DNA from: Intestinibacillus massiliensis
Lineage (GTDB): Bacteria; Bacillota; Clostridia; Oscillospirales; Butyricicoccaceae
Assembly (NCBI RefSeq): GCF_900155735.1
Contig: NZ_LT707050.1
Span: 55,051-119,050 of the forward strand
Reading direction: 5' to 3'
DNA: 64,000 nt
Shown: piece after piece, positions 22,865 through 32,148 of the stretch
How positions within the stretch are numbered: position 1 is the first letter of the stretch
How the letters are laid out: every line of letters starts with the position of its first letter
Made by a program: the position numbers and the translations under genes
Notes under the pieces: model-generated
What the model was told of the DNA's origin: nothing
Database searches by the model: none
The model's input: only the letters and a program-made list of their open reading frames with translations

Positions 22865-23825
22865 ATCCTGGCAGGACGCGTTGCAGCTCGTCCAGGGTCG
22901 CCATGACCGCGCCCTTTTTCTGCACGGTCAGGGAGGCGTAATACGCGGAAAATTGTAAGTACGATGCCAGTTGTTCGCGGGACAGCGCTTCCAGGCCGTC
23001 CGCGCGCACGCCGTCGCGTGTGAGCTGGTACAGGAAGGAGCCGATAAACGAGTCCCCGGCGCCCGTCGTATCCACGACCGGGACGGGCACGGGATCGGCA
23101 AACGCTTCGGCATGCGGCGTATAGACCGCCGACCCCGCCGCGCCTTTCGTAACGAGCAGCATCCGGCAACGCCCCCGGAACAGCAGGCTTGCGGCTTCGC
23201 GCTCGTCCGTACATCCGGTAACAAAGGCCAATTCGTCGTCCGACAGCTTCACAAGGTCGGCTTCGGGCAGGAACGCGCGGATCGCCGCCTGGCAATCCTC
23301 CGGGCGCTCCCAGAGCGGCAGGCGCACGTTGGGATCAAACGAGACCAGCGCGCCCGCCTGCTGCGCCAATGCGATCGCGCGCCGGTGCGCTGCCCGTACC
23401 GGCCAGTCGACCAGGTCGACCGAACAGAAGTGCAGCGCCGCGCAGCCGTCAAACATCCCCGGCACGATCTGCGACTCCTCCAGAAAAAGGTCGGCCGACG
23501 GATTGCGAAAAAAGGAGAACTCCCGGTTGCCGGTTGCATCCAGGGACACGAACGCAAGGCCGGTATTCGCGCGCCCGGTACGGAATACATAGGACGTGTC
23601 CACGCCGTTATCCCGCAGCACATGCAGGATGTGCGTCCCAAACGCGTCCTCGCCTACCTGGGAGACCATTGCGGCCTGCCCGCCCAGCCGCGCCACCGCA
23701 GCGGCGACGTTTGCCGGCGCGCCGCCCGCGACGCGCTCGAAATGGGTCACCTCGTCCAGCCGGCAGCCCTTTTGCTGCGGTACGAAGTCTATTAACAGTT
23801 CGCCGATCGCGACGACCTTCTTCAT
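22863..23825 (-). CDS. PfkB-family sugar kinase, probable fructokinase
   Basis: A 320-residue ribokinase-fold kinase. The N-terminus VVAIGELLIDF and GGAPANVAAAVARLGG, and the C-terminal catalytic signature DTTGAGDSFIGSF, are family-defining; the Asp of GAGD is the catalytic base. In the sucrose operon its role is to phosphorylate the fructose released by GH32 cleavage of sucrose 6-phosphate (inference from context; scrK-like). Its start overlaps the HAD gene stop by 4 nt (ATGA). Last gene of the operon. Confidence 0.9.
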   Translation of the reverse strand: MKKVVAIGELLIDFVPQQKGCRLDEVTHFERVAGGAPANVAAAVARLGGQAAMVSQVGEDAFGTHILHVLRDNGVDTSYVFRTGRANTGLAFVSLDATGNREFSFFRNPSADLFLEESQIVPGMFDGCAALHFCSVDLVDWPVRAAHRRAIALAQQAGALVSFDPNVRLPLWERPEDCQAAIRAFLPEADLVKLSDDELAFVTGCTDEREAASLLFRGRCRMLLVTKGAAGSAVYTPHAEAFADPVPVPVVDTTGAGDSFIGSFLYQLTRDGVRADGLEALSREQLASYLQFSAYYASLTVQKKGAVMATLDELQRVLPG

Positions 23826-24688
23826 CGTGTCCCCTCCAAAATATACCTTTCAATCGCGCGCGCCACGCCGCAGGCCGTATAGCCGTCCGTCACGGCGTCT
23901 GCCGCCGCGCGGATGTGCGCGGCCGCGTCCCCCATGGCGACGCCCAGCCCGGCCATTTGCAGCATCGTCAAATCGTTGTCGCTGTCGCCGACCGCCATCA
24001 CTTCATCCAGACCCATGCCAAGCTGCGCGGCCAGCGCCGCCAGCGCGCGCCCCTTGTGCACGCCTTTCCGGTTGACCTCCACGTTTTTAAGCGCCCCGCC
24101 GTACATGACGGACGGCGCAAGCTCAAATAGCCCCGTCTGCGCCAGCGCATCCTGCATCCGGTCGACCATATCAGGGTCGCTGTGGTACAGGATCGCCTTG
24201 ATGAACGGTTCCGGCTCGCGCCCCAGCAGCGCCTGCCACGCCGCCGGCGCGCCGATAAACAGCCCCGGGTCGCACAGGGCTTCATCGACCGGATGGCCGC
24301 GCCCGCGCAGGGATGCGACAAACTTCCGGAACTCCCACCCATAATACAGCTTGTCCGCCGTATACAGGCACGGGTCGGCCTCAAAATCGCTGCAAATTTG
24401 CAAAATCGTATCGCATTGCGTGCGTTCGAGCGGCGCGGTATACACCGGCGCGCCACCGTCAAGCGGCCGCACATCCGCGCCGTTCGCCGTCACCGCCCAA
24501 TCGGCCGGGGCGGCCAGCATGGCGCTGAAACGCCGTGCATCGGCCGCGTTCCGCCCCGTGCAAAGCGCGACCTGTACGCCCAGCCCCTGCGCCGTGCGCA
24601 CGGCGCGGGCGTTTTCCTCCGGCACGCGGCTGTTTTCATCCAGCAGCGTGCCGTCCAGGTCAAGGGCGAGCAATTTATACTTTGGCAT
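23822..24688 (-). CDS. Cof-type HAD-IIB phosphatase
   Basis: A 288-residue haloacid-dehalogenase hydrolase. Motif I is LALDLDGTLLD with nucleophile Asp10 and acid/base Asp12; motif IV is VGDSDNDLTML. The cap is of the C2 type (about 85-200). Substrates of Cof proteins are sugar phosphates, nucleotides or FMN. Its place between the sucrose-6-phosphate hydrolase and fructokinase genes, with a 14-nt gap and a 4-nt overlap, points to a sugar-phosphate in this pathway, perhaps for relief of phosphosugar stress (inference). Not a usual member of scr operons. Confidence 0.9.
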   Translation of the reverse strand: MPKYKLLALDLDGTLLDENSRVPEENARAVRTAQGLGVQVALCTGRNAADARRFSAMLAAPADWAVTANGADVRPLDGGAPVYTAPLERTQCDTILQICSDFEADPCLYTADKLYYGWEFRKFVASLRGRGHPVDEALCDPGLFIGAPAAWQALLGREPEPFIKAILYHSDPDMVDRMQDALAQTGLFELAPSVMYGGALKNVEVNRKGVHKGRALAALAAQLGMGLDEVMAVGDSDNDLTMLQMAGLGVAMGDAAAHIRAAADAVTDGYTACGVARAIERYILEGTR

Positions 24689-24701
24689 CGATATCCCTAC
24701 T

Positions 24702-26087
24702 TTATCTTTGGATTTTGAGCGCGTCCAGTTCCCACAGCGCCGTTTCCCCGCCGCCCGTGACGGCGACGCCGCGCGCCGCTAAATCCGGATAGTACCGCGT
24801 GGACAGTACGGCTTCGCCGCCGTTAACAAAGACCTCCAGCGACGAGGTATCGGCCAGTATGCGGAGCGCGCGCACGTCCCCCACATTTGCAGTGCGGACG
24901 GTACGCCCCGCGCCGCCACGCGGCAACGACAAGGCCAGCCGCCCTTTTCCCCATTCTATCACGGCGCTGTCCCGGATGACAAGCCTGCCGTCGCCCTTTG
25001 GCCGGTGCTCCAAATCAAAGCAGCAGGCTTCCTCCGGCTCGGCAGGCCGCACACGCAGCGCTTCCAGCTCACGCGCCGGGTTGCGCAGCAGCTTTTCCCC
25101 GCGCCGCGTCAGCTCGCACGGCACGGTCAGCCCATGCTGCCAGCCGAAAGGGACGGTCGGGTTTTCGTAATCCGCGTCCGGCATGCCCATCCAGCCAAGC
25201 ATCAGGCGGCGCGTGCCGTCCAGGAAGGTCTGCGGGGCGTAGAAATCAAAACCGCAGTCCAATTCGGTATAGCCGCCGAGGGCGTATTCGCCCCAGAAGT
25301 CGCCGTACAGCGGGAAATACCCACAGGAATAGACGTTTTGGAAGCGGTCCCCCTGCCGTGCAACGCCCTGCGGCGAACAAACCAGGAACCACTGCCCCTC
25401 CAGGCAGAACAAGTCGGGGCACTCCCACATGTAACCGAACGGTTCCGGCGTGGCCAGCGTGTTAATATGCGTCCAGCGGCGCTTATCCGGCGATGCAAAG
25501 ACCAAAAGCTCGCCCCGGCCGTTCAGCGTGCGTGCGCCCTGTACCATATAATATGCCCCATCCTGCGCCCATACCTTGGGGTCGCGCACATGGCAGGTCA
25601 GGCCGGGCGGGTAATCGGCATTCGTCATGAGCAGCTCATTGCTCTCCACCGTCACGCCGTCGCGCGATATAGCGAGTGCCGTATTGTGCCCGCGCCCGGT
25701 TTTGATATAGTCGTGCGCGCCCGGCTGTTTGACGTTGCCGGTGTAGTACAGGTAGAGGACGCCGTCTTCCACCAGCGCGGAACCGGAATATACGCCGTGC
25801 ACGTCCCACGGCTGATCCGGGTAGAGCATCGGCGGCAACTGTTCCCAGCACAGCAGGTCGCGGCTGCGGTAATGCCCCCAGCATTTGACCCCGCCGGTGG
25901 GGTCAAACGGGCCGTACTGATAGAACACGTGATACCATCCGCCGCATTTACACAGGCCGTTCGGGTCGTTCATCCAGCCGGCCGGCGGCATCAGATGGAA
26001 GCGGAGGCGGTAGGGGTCCTCCGCCGCGCGGCTATGCCGCTCCGCCTGCTCCACCAGCCGCGCCAAGTCGCGGTGCATTGCGTTCAT
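24702..26087 (-). CDS. scrB: Glycoside hydrolase family 32, sucrose-6-phosphate hydrolase
   Basis: A 461-residue cytosolic beta-fructofuranosidase. The five-bladed propeller shows the nucleophile motif WMNDPNGL (Asp41), the transition-state stabiliser RDPKVW and the acid/base motif WECPDLF, followed by the C-terminal beta-sandwich. There is no signal peptide, which fits an intracellular enzyme acting on sucrose 6-phosphate made by the PTS encoded 21 nt upstream. Fructan or raffinose activity cannot be excluded. GGAGGAAG precedes the ATG. Confidence 0.93.
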   Translation of the reverse strand: MNAMHRDLARLVEQAERHSRAAEDPYRLRFHLMPPAGWMNDPNGLCKCGGWYHVFYQYGPFDPTGGVKCWGHYRSRDLLCWEQLPPMLYPDQPWDVHGVYSGSALVEDGVLYLYYTGNVKQPGAHDYIKTGRGHNTALAISRDGVTVESNELLMTNADYPPGLTCHVRDPKVWAQDGAYYMVQGARTLNGRGELLVFASPDKRRWTHINTLATPEPFGYMWECPDLFCLEGQWFLVCSPQGVARQGDRFQNVYSCGYFPLYGDFWGEYALGGYTELDCGFDFYAPQTFLDGTRRLMLGWMGMPDADYENPTVPFGWQHGLTVPCELTRRGEKLLRNPARELEALRVRPAEPEEACCFDLEHRPKGDGRLVIRDSAVIEWGKGRLALSLPRGGAGRTVRTANVGDVRALRILADTSSLEVFVNGGEAVLSTRYYPDLAARGVAVTGGGETALWELDALKIQR

Positions 26088-26108
26088 TGCTTCTTCCTCC
26101 CTGCCCGT

Positions 26109-27995
26109 TCAGCGTGTCAGCGTCAGCAGCGCGCCCTGTCCGGCTTCCACCGCGCCGGACACGCCCTGTATCCCAGCAAAATCGTCCGGATTGGTCACGA
26201 TTACGGGCGTGATGGCCTTGTAACCCGCCTGTTCGATCGCGGCAATATCAAATTCCAGCAACAGGTCGCCGGGTTTCACGCGTTGCCCCTCGGCGGCGTG
26301 GCCGGTATAGTGTTTGCCGCCCAGGTTCACCGTGTCGATGCCGACATGGATCAGCAGTTCCGCGCCGTTGTCGCACAGGAGGCCGACCGCGTGCCCCATG
26401 ACGACGGTGACCGTGGCCTCGCACGGCGCGACGACCTTCCCTTCGCGCGGCCGCACGGCCACGCCTTTGCCGAGCACCTCGCCCGAGAACGCATCGTCCC
26501 CCGTTTCCGACAGCGGCACGGCCTCGCCGCTGACCGGCGACGGCACCACAAGGCCGCCGGAGGGCAGCGGCGCAGGCTCCGGATCTTCCGCAGGCGCGTC
26601 AGGCTTTGCCGGCTGTTCCTCCGGGATCCCCATGACCCATGCCAAGGCAAACGAAACGCCGAGCGCAATCAGCATGGCGATGATATACTGTACCGGGCGG
26701 TGCAGGTGCAGCAGAATACCGAAAATACCGGTTACGCCCGTGCCGGTCGCGCCAAGGTGCACAATCGAGGCATACAGCGCGCCGCACGCGCCGCCGAGCG
26801 AACCCGCAATAAACGGACGCAAAAACCGCAGGTTGACGCCAAAAATCGCAGGCTCCGTGATACCCATAAAGGCGGAAAGCGAAGCGGGCAGCGCCATGCT
26901 TTTGAGCTTCCTGTTGCGGGTCTTGAGCGCGACCGCCAGCGCCGCGCCGCCCTGCCCGACATTCGCCGCCGAGGCGAGCGGCAGCCAGAAGGTCAGCCCG
27001 TATGCGCCAAGCTGCCCGAGGTCGATGACCGTATACATATGGTGGATGCCGGACACCACCGTGGTGGCGTAAACGCTGCCCACAATGAAGGTGCCGATGC
27101 CGAACGGGATGGCGAGCAGCCACTGGATCCCGTTAATGATATTGTTTTCCACAAAGGTAAACACCGGACCGATGGCGGCCAGCGTCAGGTAGCCGGTGAC
27201 GAACACCGAAACGAGCGGCGTAACAAACAGGTCAAGCATGGCGGGCACGACCTTGTGCAGCCGTTTTTCGATCTGGCACATGACCCACACCGCGATAATC
27301 ACCGGGATGACATGCCCCTGGTATGCGACCAGCGGCACGTCGTACAGGCCGAAGAATACCGACTGCATGTTGTGCACGCCTTCGGTCGCCACCGTCCACG
27401 CATTCTGCAAATCAGGATGCAGCATGATCATGCCGATGACCGCGCCGAGAAACGGGTTGCCGCCGAAGACCTTGGCCGCCGAAAAGGCGATCAGGATCGG
27501 CAGGAACACATAGGCCACGTTGGAAAACAGCTTGGCGAATACAAACAGCGAACTGCCTGTATCCAGCGCAAGGTAGCCGTTGTTTACCATAAAATTGAGC
27601 GCTTCCATAATCCCCATCAGGAAGCCGGAAGCCACAATCGCCGGGATGATCGGTACAAAGATGTCGCCCAGGGTTTTGATGGCGCGCTGGAACCAGTTGC
27701 CCTTGCGGGCGGCCTGCGCCTTCGCTTCATCCTTGCTGACCGCCGCCGCGCCCGACAGCGCAATAAACGCGTCGTACACCTTGTTGACCGTGCCCGTGCC
27801 AAAGATCACCTGCAGCTGCCCCTGCGCTTCAAACACGCCCTGCACGCCGCCGGCATCCTCAAGCGCGTGCTTGTCCACCTTGCCATTATCCGCGATGACA
27901 AGCCGCAGGCGCGTGGCGCAATGCGCCGCCGAAACCACATTATCCTTGCCGCCGATGCAGCGAAGCACCTCGGCCGCCGTTTTCTGATAATCCAT
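26109..27995 (-). CDS. PTS transporter EIIBCA, sucrose-type
   Basis: A 628-residue membrane permease of the glucose/sucrose PTS superfamily in B-C-A order. EIIB (about 1-85) has phospho-Cys26 in SAAHCATRLR; EIIC (about 105-450) has about ten helices with GITEPAIFGVNLR; EIIA (about 480-628) has PSPVSGEA and phospho-His in LLIHVGIDT. It imports and phosphorylates the sugar. GH32, a fructokinase-like enzyme and a LacI regulator next to it favour sucrose over trehalose or beta-glucoside. It is first in the operon, behind a palindromic operator. Confidence 0.93.
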   Translation of the reverse strand: MDYQKTAAEVLRCIGGKDNVVSAAHCATRLRLVIADNGKVDKHALEDAGGVQGVFEAQGQLQVIFGTGTVNKVYDAFIALSGAAAVSKDEAKAQAARKGNWFQRAIKTLGDIFVPIIPAIVASGFLMGIMEALNFMVNNGYLALDTGSSLFVFAKLFSNVAYVFLPILIAFSAAKVFGGNPFLGAVIGMIMLHPDLQNAWTVATEGVHNMQSVFFGLYDVPLVAYQGHVIPVIIAVWVMCQIEKRLHKVVPAMLDLFVTPLVSVFVTGYLTLAAIGPVFTFVENNIINGIQWLLAIPFGIGTFIVGSVYATTVVSGIHHMYTVIDLGQLGAYGLTFWLPLASAANVGQGGAALAVALKTRNRKLKSMALPASLSAFMGITEPAIFGVNLRFLRPFIAGSLGGACGALYASIVHLGATGTGVTGIFGILLHLHRPVQYIIAMLIALGVSFALAWVMGIPEEQPAKPDAPAEDPEPAPLPSGGLVVPSPVSGEAVPLSETGDDAFSGEVLGKGVAVRPREGKVVAPCEATVTVVMGHAVGLLCDNGAELLIHVGIDTVNLGGKHYTGHAAEGQRVKPGDLLLEFDIAAIEQAGYKAITPVIVTNPDDFAGIQGVSGAVEAGQGALLTLTR

Positions 27996-28035
27996 GCCCT
28001 TTACCGCCTCTCCTGAAACTTCAATGACTTATTTT

Positions 28036-28051
28036 ATGAAATCGATTTCAT
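28036..28051. promoter_or_regulatory. 16-bp palindromic operator of the sucrose operon, also a perfect cre match
   Basis: ATGAAATCGATTTCAT is a perfect palindrome about 14 bp downstream of the -10 box and 41 bp before the PTS start codon. It fits a LacI-family operator for the adjacent regulator, and its core TGAAATCGATTTCA also matches the CcpA cre consensus at every fixed position, so one site could serve specific and catabolite control. Confidence 0.75.
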
Positions 28052-28064
28052 TTTTTACGATCTT

Positions 28065-28093
28065 ATTATAAGCTTTTGTCAAACGAATGTAAA
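28065..28093 (-). promoter_or_regulatory. Promoter of the sucrose operon
   Basis: On the minus strand TTTACA (28088-28093), a 17-bp spacer and consensus TATAAT (28065-28070). The operator lies just after the expected start of transcription, so a bound repressor would block it. Confidence 0.72.
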
Positions 28094-28172
28094 TCCACAT
28101 ACCTCAACAAAGTTCAGCGCCTGTTTTTGCGCATATCACCCAATAGGCGGGTTTAGTATGCCCAGGAAAACG

Positions 28173-28208
28173 AAAAAAAGCCGCCCGCTTTTGAAAGCGG
28201 ACGGCTTT
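28173..28208 (-). terminator. Terminator of the LacI regulator gene
   Basis: A GC-rich stem (28178-28191 with 28195-28208, one mismatch), followed on the minus strand by T7. It insulates the regulator from the sucrose operon promoter. Confidence 0.85.
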
Positions 28209-28216
28209 GCCTATTT

Positions 28217-29197
28217 TCAAACGGAATCACGTTTGCAGATTTCGTACCCCAGCATCAGTTGCTTTGTGCGGTCGATCCCCTGCGTGATGATCTCGAGCAG
28301 GGCGCGCGCCGCCTCCTCGCCGCTGGTCTGATAATAATAGTGCGCCGTGGTCAGGCGCGGACGCACCAGCTCGCTCAGGCGCGAGTGGCCGATCCCGACG
28401 ATGGCCACGTCCTCCGGCACGCGACGGCCCAATGCCTCCAGACGGTTCAGTGCGCCGATCGCAATGGAATCGGTTGCACAAAACAGCGCGTCGATCGACG
28501 GCTCGCGCGCCAACAGGCGGCCTGCCGCCGCATATCCGCCTTCTATGGAAAAATCGCTCTGCTCCATCCAGCCATCCACGGCGGTCAGGCCCGCCTGCGC
28601 AAGCGCTTCCTGGTACCCCGCGCGCCGCGCCGCGCCCGCCGCCTTGTCGCGCGGCGTAACGCCGATATAGCCGACCGTGCGCCGGCCGCTTTCCAGCAGC
28701 AGCGCGGTCATTGCGCGCGCCGCGCCGCAATCGTTGTGATAGACGCAAGTCACGCCGTCCATCTGCTGGCCTGCCAGCACCACAGGCACGCTGCATGCGC
28801 GCAGCGCCTTCCGATGCGCGGCGGATAAAATTGTCGCGACCAGGATCACCCCGTCGACATTGCCCGTGCGGAACACCTCCAGGTATTCCAGTTCCTTTTC
28901 CACGCGGTTATCAGTGGTCGCGAGCAAAAGGCGGTAGCCCTGCTCTTCCAGCACCAAGGATATCCCCGCAACCACACGGCTGATAGACTCGGAATCAATG
29001 CGCGGCACGATCACGCCGATCGTGCGGCTTTTTCCCGTACGCAGCGTCTGCGCCTGCTGGGATGGCACATAGCCGGTCTCCTCGATCACGCGGCGGATGG
29101 CTTCCCGTTTTTCCGACGACACATACCCGTTGTTTAAATACCGCGAGACCGCCGCTTTGGATACCTTGGCACGCGCCGCGATTTCTGCAATCGTCAT
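28217..29197 (-). CDS. LacI-family transcriptional repressor of the sucrose operon
   Basis: A 326-residue regulator with an N-terminal LacI helix-turn-helix (TIAEIAARAKVSKAAVSRYL) and hinge, and a periplasmic-binding-like effector domain from about residue 55 (TIGVIVPRID). The start is taken as the ATG at 29195-29197, since GGAAGGTGG is well placed for it and too close to the ATG two codons earlier; the frame extends to 29230. Its position directly upstream of the PTS gene makes it the likely ligand of the 16-bp operator. Effector presumably a sucrose-derived phosphate or fructose (inference). Confidence 0.9.
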   Translation of the reverse strand: MTIAEIAARAKVSKAAVSRYLNNGYVSSEKREAIRRVIEETGYVPSQQAQTLRTGKSRTIGVIVPRIDSESISRVVAGISLVLEEQGYRLLLATTDNRVEKELEYLEVFRTGNVDGVILVATILSAAHRKALRACSVPVVLAGQQMDGVTCVYHNDCGAARAMTALLLESGRRTVGYIGVTPRDKAAGAARRAGYQEALAQAGLTAVDGWMEQSDFSIEGGYAAAGRLLAREPSIDALFCATDSIAIGALNRLEALGRRVPEDVAIVGIGHSRLSELVRPRLTTAHYYYQTSGEEAARALLEIITQGIDRTKQLMLGYEICKRDSV

Positions 29198-29279
29198 AAC
29201 CATTTCCACCTTCCGCTTTGTTTTTCCCATTTTAACACGCGAAAGCGCCCTGCGTCAACCGTGCGATCCCGTTCTATTT

Positions 29280-30476
29280 TCAAGGATTGCTTCCCTTAGC
29301 CAAATCAGCCTGTCCCGCTTCTTCCTCCTCGTACGGCGCGCCCGCGCGTCGTCCCGTCAAAAGGAGCCCGGCGCACAGGGCGGTAAACGGCGCTACCGTT
29401 ACAAGGCCAAAGGAACCGATGACGGTGTGAATCAGCTCGGCCGCGACGTATTTATAGTTTAGAATATTGTACAGCGGCGTACCCTGCGCCATAAACACCA
29501 TTAGCAGCGCAATATAGCCGCCGGAATAGGCTAGCAGCAGCGTAGTCGTCATCGTGCCCATGGCGGCGCGGCCAACATTCAGGCCGCTCTTTACCGCTTC
29601 CCACGGCTTTATCCCGGGCTTTTTATCCACCACCTCCTGCACCGCGGAGGTGATATCCACGGACAAATCCATCACCGCGCCGGAAGCGCCCAGGAAAATC
29701 GACGCCATGAATATCCGGGTCAGGTTCAGATCCTGATAGCCGGCGTACAGCAGGCTTTCGGAATAGGACATCACCGCCCCGTGGATTTGGAACAGGTCGG
29801 TAAACAGCGCCCCCAAAATGCAGGTGACCAGGATCCCCAGGAAGGAGCCTGACACGGCGGCCGCGCACCGGCGGTCAAAACCGTACACTAGGGCGATAAT
29901 CAGGAACGTCAGCAAAAGCGCCACGGCCAGCCCTACCCAGATGGGGTTCCACCCCTTGAGGTACAGCGGAATGAGGAGCTTCCACAAAGCAAGCACCGTC
30001 AGGGCAAAGGAAACGATCGCCCTGACCCCTGTGCGCCCGGCAAAGAGGATCAGGAACGCCATGAAACCGATGGCCATCACCACTTCCCAGTGCAGGCGGT
30101 AATGGTCGGTCATGGTCACATTGGTGATGGAGCCCCCACTGTAACTGACGACCACCATCGCCTTGTCGCCTACGGCAAATACCTTGTCCTGTTCCAGCGA
30201 GCCGTTGAGCATGTTGACTCCCGTCACGGTCTGGCCTTTGAATTTACCGCCCAGCAGTTCCAGAGTACAGGCCTGTTCCCCGGAGCGCACAAGCCCGGTG
30301 TCTATAATCGCAGAATCGTCCACCGCTAACACCAAAGCGGAACAGCGGTCTGCTTCCCGGTACTGTACCGCATCCTCATAGCCGGTAGGCAGCGCCAGAA
30401 GGATGCCGATCAGCACTGCGCAGACCAGCACCGGGGCGAAATACGCCAATTGTTGCCGGGTGAAAATTTGTCTCAT
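29280..30476 (-). CDS. YibE/F family membrane protein
   Basis: A 398-residue protein with an N-terminal helix (about 12-30), an extracytoplasmic domain (about 31-130) and seven or more helices matching the YibE/F-like family (PF07907): FDRRCAAAVSGSFLGI, SIFLGASGAVMDLSVDITSA. Function is unknown; it looks like a channel or transporter. It lies 103 nt after the alkaline phosphatase gene on the same strand. A pairing with a phosphatase suggests phosphate- or nucleotide-related export, but that is only context. Confidence 0.85.
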   Translation of the reverse strand: MRQIFTRQQLAYFAPVLVCAVLIGILLALPTGYEDAVQYREADRCSALVLAVDDSAIIDTGLVRSGEQACTLELLGGKFKGQTVTGVNMLNGSLEQDKVFAVGDKAMVVVSYSGGSITNVTMTDHYRLHWEVVMAIGFMAFLILFAGRTGVRAIVSFALTVLALWKLLIPLYLKGWNPIWVGLAVALLLTFLIIALVYGFDRRCAAAVSGSFLGILVTCILGALFTDLFQIHGAVMSYSESLLYAGYQDLNLTRIFMASIFLGASGAVMDLSVDITSAVQEVVDKKPGIKPWEAVKSGLNVGRAAMGTMTTTLLLAYSGGYIALLMVFMAQGTPLYNILNYKYVAAELIHTVIGSFGLVTVAPFTALCAGLLLTGRRAGAPYEEEEAGQADLAKGSNP

Positions 30477-30579
30477 GGATGAATCGCTCCTTTAAAAAAG
30501 TGGATAACGCAAGCCGCCCCCGGCCGTTTGGCGCAGGGGCGGCGCTCGTATGCTATATTCCCGGTCGAAGGATGCAGAA

Positions 30580-32148
30580 TTACTTGACGTTCAGCATCTT
30601 TGCCAGCTTATTGTAGATCTCCGTATTGTCGTAGTACCCATTAAACATCCCGGCATTGACGCCCTCCGCCAATACGGCTACCGGCAGGCCGGTATGGGAG
30701 TACGAAGTGAAGCTGATACCGGACTTATTGTTCAGGATATGCGTGATCGTAACAGTCAGCGGCTCATACGTACCGTAGAGCACATATTCCTGCTGTTCGT
30801 ACTTGCTTGCCGCGGTGCCGTTGATGCTCTTTTCATACGCGGCCTTGAGCTGCGACAGTTCATAGTCGGTAAGCACCAGCTTGTCGTCCGCCGCGCCTTG
30901 CTTTTTAAGGCCGAACAGTTTCTCGACGTCCTTCAGCACGTTTTCAAAAGAGGTCTTTTTCTCCTTATACGCAGCGACATAATCACTGTCGAACTTTGCA
31001 AAGGAAATCGTCTGGTTTTTGAGCAGGGTTAAATAGGTGTCATAGTCCGTGCCCGCAAAGCCGATGGTTAGGCCGCCGGTTTCATGGTCGCCGGTCACAA
31101 GGATGAGGGTTTCGTCTGCATGCTCCTTGGCAAAGTCGATCGCCACCTGTACGGCGTCGGCCAGCGCCTGGGTGTCATGGATGGAGGATGCCGCGTCGTT
31201 GGCGTGGCAAGCCCAGTCGATCTTGCCGCCCTCGCACATCATGAAAAACCCCTTGTCGTTGTCCAGCACATCGATGCCCTTTTCGACGTAATCGGCCAGG
31301 GACCACATCCCCTCCGTACGATCCAACTCGTACGCCATCGCGTCCGCATCGGCCAGGTTTTCGTCGATCAGGATGACCTTGCCGTCCGCAGCGGATACCT
31401 TCTCGGCCTCAGCCTGGGTGGTAACCACCTTATAGTTTGCCTTGCTTGCGAGATCGTACAGGTTCTCCTTGTCCCCGTCCGCGCCGGTGGGCTTCAAGAG
31501 GCCGCCGCCGGCAAAGTACTCAAAGCCGGAATTGACAAGCTCCTGGCCGATTTCATAGTAATTGGAACGGCTGGCCTGATGGGCATAAAAAGCGGCCGGG
31601 GTTGCGTGGTTGAGGTTGACCGAGGAAATAACGCCCACCTTCATCCCCAACTGCTTATGGATCTTTTCGGAAATGGCCTCATAAGGCACCGCACCGGTCT
31701 CGTCCACATTGATGGAACCGGAATAGGTCTTGTGGCCGGTGGAAATCGAGGTCGCGGTCGAGGCGGAATCCGGCGCAAAGGAATTGGAATCATAGGTTAC
31801 TGCGGAACCGGCCACCTCAAAATTCATAAAGTTAAGGTAGCTGGGGCCGTCCAGCTTCGCGCCCTTGTTATCATCCAGGCTGGGTTGCGCCTGGAAATAG
31901 TCATTGTCCTTCAGCGCGCCTAAATAGTCGGCTGTAGACTGGATTTGGGGATAACTCATACCGTCGCCAATGAAAAGGAACACATACTTCGGCGCCTTCA
32001 CCGCGCCTGTGGCAGCGGCCGTGTTGGATGCGAGGACGGCGCTGCTCGCCTGGGTGGCCGCCCCGCTATCTGCATTACCCGTGGAGCAGCCGGCAAATAG
32101 CGGTACCGCCATTGCCAATGCCAAAACTGATGCCAAAACCTTTTTCAT
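30580..32148 (-). CDS. Alkaline phosphatase, lipoprotein
   Basis: A 522-residue extracytoplasmic phosphomonoesterase of the PhoA superfamily. The signal peptide ends in LFAGC (lipid anchor Cys21). Zinc/active-site motifs: FIGDGMSYPQ (Asp62), PDSASTATS with nucleophile Ser128 preceded by Asp127, and VTGDHETGG. A long crown-like insertion (about 350-480) lies near the C-terminus. The protein scavenges phosphate from organic esters at the cell surface. Two PhoP-like hexamers, TTTACA and TTTTCA spaced by 5 nt, are found upstream (32235-32251, minus strand), so phosphate control is possible but not secure. Confidence 0.93.
   Translation of the reverse strand: MKKVLASVLALAMAVPLFAGCSTGNADSGAATQASSAVLASNTAAATGAVKAPKYVFLFIGDGMSYPQIQSTADYLGALKDNDYFQAQPSLDDNKGAKLDGPSYLNFMNFEVAGSAVTYDSNSFAPDSASTATSISTGHKTYSGSINVDETGAVPYEAISEKIHKQLGMKVGVISSVNLNHATPAAFYAHQASRSNYYEIGQELVNSGFEYFAGGGLLKPTGADGDKENLYDLASKANYKVVTTQAEAEKVSAADGKVILIDENLADADAMAYELDRTEGMWSLADYVEKGIDVLDNDKGFFMMCEGGKIDWACHANDAASSIHDTQALADAVQVAIDFAKEHADETLILVTGDHETGGLTIGFAGTDYDTYLTLLKNQTISFAKFDSDYVAAYKEKKTSFENVLKDVEKLFGLKKQGAADDKLVLTDYELSQLKAAYEKSINGTAASKYEQQEYVLYGTYEPLTVTITHILNNKSGISFTSYSHTGLPVAVLAEGVNAGMFNGYYDNTEIYNKLAKMLNVK

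Noticed and set aside
25005..28016. 1003-codon open frame on the plus strand
   Set aside because: It runs antisense to the GH32 and PTS genes, which have clear catalytic motifs. It is an artefact of high-GC coding on the other strand.
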